Shown one piece after another: positions 55,399-64,000 of a DNA stretch of 64,000 bases (position 1 is the stretch's first letter; each line of letters opens with the position of its first letter). A program made the position numbers and the translations under genes. Source of the stretch: Myxocyprinus asiaticus (Eukaryota; Chordata; Actinopteri; Cypriniformes; Catostomidae); contig NC_059349.1 in the NCBI RefSeq assembly GCF_019703515.2, positions 25,850,744 through 25,914,743 on the forward strand, written 5' to 3'. The notes below the pieces were generated by a model, which was not told where the DNA came from, made no database searches, and saw nothing but the letters and a program-made list of their open reading frames with translations.

Positions 55399-56387
55399 TT
55401 AAAGGAATAGTTCACCCAAAAATGAAAATTTGCTGATAATTTACTCACCCTCAGGCCATCCAAGATGTATCTGAGTTTCTTTCTTCATCAAAACAGAATT
55501 TAAGATTTGTAGGATTTCATTTCAGGCCTTCTCCTCTACACAATGCAAGTGAATGTCCTCCATTTTTTGACGGTCCAAAATGCATATTTAGGGTGCATCA
55601 AAATAATCCACACGACTCTGTTCAGTTTTTCTGAATGCAAACGATGGATTATTTTTAGAAACAAAACAATACTTATATACTTTTTAACTACAAATGTTCG
55701 CTTCCGTACATCTCTGTGACACGCACTCATGAGAGGGATGAGGCCTTTGAAGTCAGAGTCCTTCGAAGAATGCAGCCTTTGAATTGGAACACCACGTGAT
55801 TACAGAGGCGTAAAACTCGTTAGCGCCATGAGAGGGATGGTGTAAGCTCGTTGGTAAGGTCAAGTGGAGGAGTCAGGAAGCGCGTCATTTTTTAAATTGT
55901 TTTATTATTATTATTATTTGGAAATGATTTATTTTATTTTATATTGTTTTGGAATTGTTTTGGACTGTTTTGGTTTGTGAATGGCACAAGTTTCTCTTGT
56001 AAACAATGACGTGCTTCCTGACTCCTCCTCCACGTGACGCGTGACCTTACCTACGAGCTTACGTCACAGAGATGTACAGAAGTGAATATTTGTAGTTAAA
56101 AAGTATAGAAGTATTGTTTTGTTTCTAAAAATATTCAATTGTTTGCATTCAGAAGAACTTTATTTGTCAACTGGAGTCGTGTGGATTATTTTGATGCACC
56201 CTAAATATGCATTTTGGACCGTCAAAAAATGGTGGACATACACTTGCATTGTTTAGAGGAGGCCTGAAATGAAATCCTAAAAGTCTTAAATTCTGTTTTG
56301 ATGAAGAAAGGAACTCAAGACACATCTTGGATGGCCTGAGAGTAAATTATCAACAAATTTTCATTTTTGGGTGAACTATTCCTTTAA
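55399..56387. mobile_element. TTAA-flanked element (agttcaccc family), copy 6, inside an LTR
   Basis: It opens ttaaaggaatagttcaccc and closes gggtgaactattcctttaa. Removing it with one TTAA rejoins the LTR as gtgttgttaa plus attgttgcttag. The interior is a long inverted repeat (ccaaaatgcatatttagggt and its inverse). Confidence 0.78.
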
Positions 56388-57399
56388 ATTGTTGCTTAGT
56401 TGATTTATGAATTGTTATGTTCCACTCCAGTGTGATTTCTTGTTGATATTAGTATGATATTCGTCCACTCCTGCATCTCCAGTTAAAAGATTGAAAGTTA
56501 ACCTACTCATGCGTCTCCTCTCTTCCACTCTACGAACCTAACGTTACAGAAGAACTGACCTACAGACAGACTTAAACAGATTTCTCCTATATTCCTTCAC
56601 AGTCACCTAAGTCATGGAGCTGACCGGTCCTTTCTTGGAAATATTCAAACAAGAACTTCCTCTCCTGCAATACACCATAAAGTTCTGTCAACTCATCTCA
56701 TCCACCACTATCTCAGACCCCTATCTCATTGCCATCTACGGAATGGGCTTAAACTTCCACCATCCCACTGCTCTTCCGGAAGTGGAGAATCTTCCCTTCT
56801 TGGAATACGTCCGAGCCACGCTTTTCATCCATCACTCCTCGCTATCTTCCATTTCCAAGGTAACTCCTCTCCCAGCTTTCTCCCCTCACACTGTGGGTTA
56901 TGGCGGGATCCCTGTGCCACCTCCTTGCGCCACGCCTTCCACGGCCCCTGTCTCCAAGGTAACTCCTCTCCATACAATTCCCCTGAATAATTTTTTGGGG
57001 TGGCTCATCCTCTCCAAGCTCCAGTGGTCGATTCCCCACCACAGTCAGTGGTAGCGACCACGGAGGTTGCATTTCCCCGTATGCTGTGAATTATGGCGGG
57101 AACCCCGTGCCACAACCTGTGCCCATGCCTGCCACGGTATACGAGCCAGTGCCCATGCCTGCCACGGTTAACGAGCCAGTGCCAATGCCAGTCTCGATGG
57201 TCCCAGAGCCAATGCCTGTAGCCTCGCCTGTCCCAGAGCCAATGCCTGTAGCCTCGACCGTCCCAGAGCCAATTCCTGTAGCCTTGACCGTCCCAGAACC
57301 AATGCCCGTAGCCTCAACCGTCCCCGTAAACACGCTCCCTGCTGGCTGGAAGAGGAGGAGAAGGAAAAGAACACCTTCTCTCCAGTCGCTGCCAGTGCT

Positions 57400-57680
57400 C
57401 ACGACCACAGAGGTCGATCCCCAGTCTCTGCCCTGTTCACGACCACGAAGGTCATTCCCCAGTGTTTACCTGTGTTCATGACCGCGGAGGTCGTTCCCCA
57501 GTTTCTGCCCATGCTCACGACTGCAGAGGTCGACCCCCAGTCTCTGCCCTGTTCACGACCACGGAGGTCATTCCCCAGTGTTTACCTGTGTTCATGACCG
57601 CGGAGGTCATTCCCCAGTTTCTGCCCATGCTCACGACTGCAGAGGTCGACCCCCAGTCTCTACCTGTGCATTCAACTACA
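57400..57680 (+). repeat. 39-bp tandem repeat in the plus-strand LTR element
   Basis: Units such as 'cacgaccacagaggtcgatc' recur every 36-39 bp and encode [17 protein letters not shown] residues in shifting frames. It is the same 13-residue repeat type as at 31530-31730. Confidence 0.7.
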
Positions 57681-58449
57681 GGAGTCAGTTCCCAGCCCTC
57701 CACGGCTTCGCCCCTCGATCCCTTCCACGGCTTCGAGCCTCCTATGGCTCCGCCTTCCACGGCTCTGCCTTCTGAGTCTTCCAAGGCTTAGCCTGCCTTT
57801 GTCAAACCTCTCCTGGCTCCGCCTGCTTTCGTCGAACCTCTCCTGGCTCCGCCTGCCTTCGTTGAGCCTTTCTTGGCTCAACCTGCCTCCGTCGACTCTT
57901 CCTTGGCTCCACCCTCTGTGTCTCCTACAGCTCCGCCCTCAATCCCTGGATCTCCACCTCCTACGGCTCTGCCCATTCCACCACGGCCTCCTGACCTGGT
58001 CCCTGCTCTGTGGCCACCTCCCAGTCCTCCAGGCCCAGTCCCTGTTCTGTGGCCGCCTCCCAGGCCTCCTGACCTGGTCCCTGTCCTGCAGCCGCCTCCC
58101 AGGCCTCCCGACCCAGTCCCTGTCCTGCAGCCGCCTCCCAGGCCTCCTGACCCAGTCCCTGTAATGCGGCCACCTCCCAGGCCTCCTGACCCAGTCCCTG
58201 TTCTGCGGCCGCCTCCCAGGCCCCTGGATCCATTCCTAGCCCTGAAGCCGCCCCCCAGGCCCCCGGATCTATTCCCAGCCCTGAAGCCAGCCCCCAGGCC
58301 TTCTGACTGTCTTCCTTGGATCCTTCCTCACCTTCTGCATCACCCTACCCTCCTCATCCATCTTTGGGGCGCCAGGAGTCACCCTTTAAGGGGGGGGGGG
58401 TAATGTCACAGTTATTCACCGCTCTGTCCTGTGGACTCTTATTTTGATA

Positions 58450-58917
58450 TGAAGTGTAGTGAGGCGCAGAGAACAATGCCCAGCAGAATGGAAGGCAATC
58501 ACTTTCTCGACATGTGTGCAGGGATGAGGAATCCTCCGTTGAAGATTTGTGAGCACAGAGAACAAGCATACAGCAAGCTGGAAAGTAACCACACTCCCGA
58601 CACGTGGGCAGAGACGGGCAACCAAACAGATACACGAGACCGGACCATCTAGGTAGAGAGAGTGAGGTAAGTTACTTAACATCAAACAACAATCTAGCAA
58701 GGATACTGAGAATATGAAGGGTTTAAGAAAGAAGTGAATTAGAGGAGAACCAGGTGTTGCTAGCATGCTAATTAGTGGCATAATCAGCATTCCCCTGGGA
58801 ACAATTAATGTTCCAATGGAAACACTGATCATGCATGCCGGCTTCACCTGCGAGACATGAGGGAGAGAAAATAACAAAACACACAGAATAAACCGACAAT
58901 CTCACCGGAGCCGTGAC
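58450..58917 (-). mobile_element. partial LTR of another element, inverted
   Basis: On minus it opens TGTCACGGCTCCGGTGAGAT at 58917, a typical LTR start with TGTCAC, and runs to the break with the preceding element near 58450. No interior is attached. Confidence 0.45.
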
Positions 58918-60485
58918 AATATATTACTTGAAATCATCGTCGAGTAGTTAAAACAGCTGATCTAGTGTGAATTCTACTCATAGAATGAAACATGAAGTCT
59001 TTTATAACATATTTCAAGGTAGCACTTACATACTATATAATTACAACAAGTATAGTAATTACTGGGTACTAACCCTAACCTAACCCTAAATTTAACCCAT
59101 ATTAAGTAAATGTAGTTACACTAATATTACTCAGTACTTTCTTCGGTAAGTACACTGTAAGTACACTGAAAGTACACGTACTGTAAAATAAAGTGCAACC
59201 CATTTCAATGTCACATTAGTCTTGAGCGTCCTCATATTTGAATGTACCTGAAAACGTCTCCCACAGCAGTGTGGCCGGTGTCTGAATGTTTGCTAAAAGT
59301 ATGGTGCTGTACAGATGTTTCAAACTTCTTACCTCTGAATGAAGAATGAGAAAGAACTTCTCCGTAATTGTGCTGGGGCCTTTAAGGTAACAACTGCAGG
59401 TTACCACTTTTTACAGTGCAGGCTATATCTATTTCAATGTATTAAGCTCTGGTTTAATAAGGTAAAAGAACTTCTAAAATGAAGACTATAGTAGGAATAG
59501 AGCTTCTTCACACTCAAACAGGTTATTTCATGTATAAATGTTAATATTGCAATGTTCTCCCTTTTGAGCAATATTTTTGAGTTTCTGCTCCCTCATCACT
59601 CATATTTTGAAATTCACGAGCTAAAATGAAGCAATTTGTGTTTTGCATTCTTTCAGCCATCCAGTCTCCTTTTCACACAGTATTATGTCCTCATTTAACT
59701 CAAAAAATTGAGGTAAAATTGCAAATAAACATAGAGACACTGTGTCAGATTGATAGAATTCTACTGAGCATTCACTTCAGCAGATGCAGATTGAGCATCC
59801 TCTTTATGTGAATTGAATTACAGTTAACAGCAGACTGTTCCAAAAACACATGCAATGCATAAATGCAAAGCACAGCTAAACACCAACTTTCCTAGATTCA
59901 GTAACAATGAACAAAGTACTGCAATGTACTGCATGTCACATGAAGCAAATCAAGGTAATGAAGAGAGATGCATGTAGTGAAGGTGCTTTGATAGCCGCAC
60001 ACAGTAATCAGATCAATCAGACTTTAATTAAAGAAAAATGTCTGTGCCCCCAGGGTAATTTTATCATCTTCCTCTCTGCCCGGAATGAGCAGGTGGCCCT
60101 CCAACCAGCGCTCCAACAGTGACCCCAATTTCCCAGCGTCCAAGAGCCCCCTGCTCCAAATCCTATTATTGTAATATCATGTGATAGGGATTTACGGTTA
60201 TTCCATGAGAAAAGTGGGCTCACCTAGCACCAGCAGGTTGATCTATCTCACACAACAGTGTGGCACAATTAGAAACATTAGAGTTAAGCTGGTCTTTTAT
60301 ATCAGATAGCCTCATGGGTAAAACTTGCCTTAATCTCAGTAATGATCCTAGTACATGGCTTAACTCTAAATGACATTTGGATAAATTGCCAACAACAATA
60401 GCATAATGATACACAATAACACACCTCACACATGTAAGTCTCTGCTGTCAGATCATTACATAATTCAATACCCCAAGGAAACACA
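58918..60485. other. unassigned intron or upstream DNA with a short MITE
   Basis: A small repeat with ends ggtagcacttac and gtaaaataaagtgcaacc lies at about 59019-59200 and contains taaccctaa phrases. No exon or RNA gene is recognised in the rest. Confidence 0.4.
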
Positions 60486-60562
60486 TTTATAGTTTCTTAG
60501 ACTAGATTTGACTATATTACAGTCATAAAGGATGAGCTTGTTATACAAAGCCCTTTGTGACT
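60486..60562. repeat. direct repeat, copy 1
   Basis: About 77 bases (tttatagtttcttagactag to ccctttgtgacta) recur almost exactly at 63347-63424. Confidence 0.85.
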
Positions 60563-63346
60563 ATTTGTAAGAATATAGTACTAATTTCTATTGTAATAAA
60601 CAAAGAAATAGATATCCTGTTATAGTAAACTTATATAGAAAAAAAACTGTCATTTATGGAAGTGAAAAAACAAAATAAAAAAAAAACAACAACACTTTTA
60701 CATATCTAGGTTCTCTAATGACCCTATAAACTTTTGGTACTTAAACCATTATAATTTGTGTGTGTGTGTGTGGTAATTTTGGCTTTTTTTGTGTGTGAGT
60801 TACAATATTTTTAAGAGACAGATTGAGGATTACTAAAGAAGTGTGGGCACAACTCAAAAAAATGGATGAGGTACAGGGGGTGAAATGAGGTCCCGAGCCT
60901 CTAAAGACCTGAGATATGCATTTAAGAGTTAAATATATAACAATCAGGTGATATTATTTATTTATGAGAATTAAATAATTCAGAATTAAATGAAATCACC
61001 AGATAGTTATATATTTAATTTAGGGTGACATGAAACATTTAGGGTGACAACATTATATATAAATATATTTACAAGCAGCCATTATGTGGCCAAGCACCAA
61101 CATGGCAGCCACAGCACAGAACTAAACACAACACAAAGATCTCACAGAGCAAGCACATGTAACATCGTCACAGAATGGATTTGAGTTCAGTGTGCTATCC
61201 ATTACAGTACACAGCCACAGAGTTGCCAGTCATCAAAGGGACATACCAAGCTGTAGGATTGGAGTAGCCTGGCAGAAGGAAATTAAGAAGTATTAAAACA
61301 GAATTTCTCCAAGATGGCCTAGAGAATTTCCTCAGAGCCATAAAACTAAGAGCTGACAAAATGGCTCCCTAAAGTCTGGCATAGCCCAGCTAAATGAGAT
61401 GAAACACATCTGGCCAATAAAACGAACAAAAGAGACTTGTCCAGAAAGCACATACTTGAAAACACTCATGTTAATAAACTGTTCGCATGACTGGAGGACT
61501 AATCTTCTAGAGAGTACCCCCACCGCTTCAAGGGCAGAGGTGATGGACAATAATAGACACAGAGTAAAAAAACAGATCCTCCTGAAATACAATGAACAAC
61601 ACAATGCCAGTTCTATGACTCTTTATTCTGGACAATAACCAATTTTCTAGGCTCCAGATTAGTCATTACGCATCCTCTCTGATCAGTATTCTGCAAACAG
61701 CAGCTAAAAAGCAGTCCCTTTGTTTCATTCATTTAGTAACACACGAACACTTAAAATTAGACATTTCTTGTCACATGTTAAAAAACTCATTACCAAGACA
61801 AAGAGCTAAAGACCCTCGTGTTTGCATGATTCTAATATGAAGACATCTCATCTTAATCCAGGAACATTTCACACAAAGTCGCAGTACTTCGCTGAGTTAA
61901 TCCTCTAAATGTACACAATACCTAGCCTTGCTAGATAATCCTGAAAATGACGTTATGTCCTGTGATCACTTTTATAACTGACATATGAATGATTATAGCC
62001 TGATGTACCTTTTAAAATATGTGTAGTGATTTGTAATCACTTATAACTGACAAATCGATGATTATAATCTTTAATCTTGTGTTATTCATGTCATTTTTAC
62101 TAAGAATGGTAACTATTCAGGATAAAACACCTCATGTTTACTATTGTTGAGATTCTTTCTGCATTTCAGGAATGTTTATGTTAATTAATTTGTGATATAT
62201 TCAGTTGTATCCAAGATATAAAATGTATGGTTAAAACATGTACTATTTCAAGCGGGAATTTTTAAGAATCGTTTACACAAAAGATTGTAAACAACTTTGA
62301 AAAGGATAGACAAGTTGACCATGTGACTCTGAAAGGCCACGTCTGATTGTCTTAGAGCCTCTTTGGGGTGTGAACAAACCAAATGGGTTAAAAGGCCAGC
62401 TTGAACAACCCCCTGTAGAGTTTGAGCACTGAGTTTGAGTTCTGAGTTCTTCTCATGCTCCTTGCTCCACTTCCCCTTCCTCCGCACTCTTGCCCTCGTG
62501 GCTTGCAGCCTCCGCCTCTGTGCAATGTAGAAGTCCAAGAAGGCTCTCTTCTGCGCAATGACACACACACGTGACAGTCCTCCCTGCGGAAGGCCTCGCT
62601 TCAAAGCCCTCATCATCCATCAACGCAACAAACAACAACTATCCACTATCTTAACTGATGTCCAAAACATTGACGGAACCAACCAAACTTTCTACAAAGA
62701 GCCAAAGAACCGATCAGCGCAAGGAAATGCAATGAAATGCAAGTACATCTCCAGACTTTTGCTGAAATACTTTGGGTCATCCGATTGCCAATCGATTTAG
62801 ACTCAAAGAAGTATCCATGGTTCTTAAGGTATTTTCTACAGACTCCATAAAGTTTATTTTTCTCTGTATAGATAATTCTCATCCAAGTCACTCTGTTCAC
62901 TTTACTTACCAACCTGTTTCATGTTTGTATGTGTTAGATTTGTATGTTTTAGATTAGTAATAAAGTCTTGTTTGTATTCAAAGATATTCAATAAGCCATG
63001 AGAATAATATTACTCCAATAAGTGAATTAATCATAATTCCCTTATTAAAGCTAATTTCTTACAATAGTAATTGTGAGCGGATACAACGAGACATTGTATT
63101 ATGATTTTAATGGTGGAGAATTTTATTCAGACAAATAATCTCATTATTTGTCCTTTATCTTTCTTATAATGGTTGTCGAACGCAAATAATTCCATTATAA
63201 ATAGACATACGGACAGTTTAATTTAATTCCTAACACATAGTTTAGACTTGGTGACTTTTCCTCAATTTGCTATCCGAACATAAAACATTTTTTTTTTAAA
63301 AATGGGATTGATTCAATAAGTCTGTGTTCATAAAAAAAGACACCTT
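60563..63346. other. unassigned 2.8-kb segment between direct repeats, LTR-like in part
   Basis: The stretch 61930-63240 has LTR-like features, including an AATAAAG at 62959 after a GC-richer segment (62440-62600), but I could not fix TG/CA ends. The short frames at 62248-62616 (minus) have no recognisable domain. Confidence 0.35.
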
Positions 63347-63424
63347 TTATAGTTTCTTAGACTAGATTTGACTATATTTACAGTCATAAAGGATGAGCTT
63401 GTTACACAAAGCCCTTTGTGACTA
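63347..63424. repeat. direct repeat, copy 2
   Basis: The second copy of 60486-60562, with only a few differences; 2.86 kb separates them. Confidence 0.85.
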
Positions 63425-63811
63425 GGTTAATGTGTGGATTCAGTCATGGAAATTAAAAAATTGTCCGGCCATTGAAAATTTATGGGAAAGACCAAAAAAA
63501 ATAAAAAATAAAAAAACAAAGCAATTTTTTTTTTTTATCTGTCAAATACAATCAATAAATCAGCCACAATGCAGAAAAAATCAAGACAGAAATTACAAGG
63601 TGAGACTCTAAAACATCCTCAGTGCAAAACATAAACACCCACTCACACATACATGCACACTTACACAAACACAAACACAAGAATGAACTGGTGAGACTTT
63701 AACACAATGATTGTTTTACATTTGTCAAATAAAACCAATAAATCAGCCACAATGCTAAACATACACACTCAGAAATGAAGGGTTGAGACGATAACACACT
63801 CACAATGCAGA

Positions 63812-63843
<32 letters not shown>

Positions 63844-64000
63844 CCAGGGCATCAATAAGTGGAGCTCTACAGCCATTTTTTGGTCTTTGCTGGCATTACA
63901 AGTCATCTGTTGTTTTCCAGCTGATGACAGCAATCTGACACACACATTTGCAAAATACAATTTTACTATAGAAAGCTTGAAATTGCTAAATGTTTATTCT
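63425..64000. repeat. low-complexity DNA with a diverged tandem unit and (CA)n
   Basis: The phrase 'aatcagccacaatgc' occurs twice (about 63557 and 63741) within a diverged ~180-bp tandem repeat, followed by (CA)n at 63811-63841. No gene is seen. Confidence 0.5.

Larger units (their letters stand above)
55160..58450 (+). mobile_element. non-autonomous LTR retrotransposon (plus orientation)
   Basis: The 5' LTR starts tgtcacagttattcaccg and a second copy of that start is at about 58407, right after a polypurine run (aaggggggggggg). The interior encodes a gag-like N-terminus at 56614-57054 (MELTGPFLEIFKQELPLLQY), then repeat-rich pieces at 57086-57481 (10-residue VPEPMPVAST repeats) and 57873-58403 (13-residue PPPRPPDPVPVLQ repeats). 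No pol genes. The 3' LTR keeps only about 45 bp before diverging. A TTAA element splits the 5' LTR. Confidence 0.75.

Noticed and set aside
57873..58403. 176-residue Pro-rich plus frame resembling a collagen or extensin-like gene
   Set aside because: It has no Gly-X-Y pattern and ends at the polypurine tract of an LTR element, so it is part of that element.
61332..61604. Minus frame with a signal-like stretch (RICFFTLCLLLSITSALEAV), possible col15a1 first exon
   Set aside because: No in-frame ATG, and no donor giving the required phase 1. The likeness is only hydrophobicity.

Overview
The window is vertebrate nuclear DNA, most likely from a cyprinid or other otophysan fish. It has one large multi-exon gene on the minus strand. 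It is packed with Tc1-like transposons, TTAA-flanked inverted-repeat elements whose ends read 'agttcacccaaaaatgaaaa', an L2/CR1-type LINE, a tRNA-derived SINE, LTR elements and AT/CA/GA microsatellites. I see no bacterial, phage, plasmid or CRISPR features, and no second host protein-coding gene that I can support.

The gene is col15a1 (collagen type XV alpha-1 chain, a multiplexin basement-membrane collagen/proteoglycan). I placed 41 coding exons between 51913 and 7327 by matching reading frame, AG/GT splice sites and intron phase; together they give about 1274 residues and a stop codon. In order they encode an N-terminal thrombospondin-N/laminin-G-like domain, an acidic Ser-Gly linker, interrupted Gly-X-Y triple-helix blocks, the multiplexin trimerisation segment, a hinge, and a C-terminal endostatin-like (restin) domain. 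The endostatin domain has four cysteines spaced 102, 30 and 8 residues apart, the endostatin pattern. The first exon(s), with start codon and signal peptide, lie upstream: either beyond 64000 or unrecognised in the repeat-rich stretch 51914-64000. Whether this is the a or b paralogue cannot be decided here.

Layout: 1-7326 is downstream of the gene, with Tc1 relics (one interrupted by a Harbinger-like MITE), microsatellites and a TTAA element. 7327-12637 holds the C-terminal exons and chained TTAA elements. 12638-18625 is an intron with an L2-like LINE interrupted by a Tc1/mariner copy. 18626-30431 holds collagen exons separated by TTAA elements, a mosaic Tc1 with a SINE inside it, a complete Tc1 and a hAT MITE. 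30471-33908 is a non-autonomous LTR element plus an element with minisatellite ends. 34029-44130 holds more collagen exons, a Tc1, and a recent partial exon duplication. 44131-51913 holds the N-terminal exons, a fold-back Tc1 and TTAA elements. 51914-64000 is repeat-dominated: a tandem ~0.7-kb unit with an inserted element, a second non-autonomous LTR element carrying a TTAA element in its 5' LTR, and unassigned DNA.

The most unusual observations are a 74-bp duplicate of a col15a1 splice acceptor and exon (72/74 identical), mosaic and fold-back Tc1 structures, two LTR elements in opposite orientation sharing a 39-bp (13-residue) coding repeat, and an L2-like LINE whose 638-codon ORF stays open across an apparent in-frame loss of most of its endonuclease.
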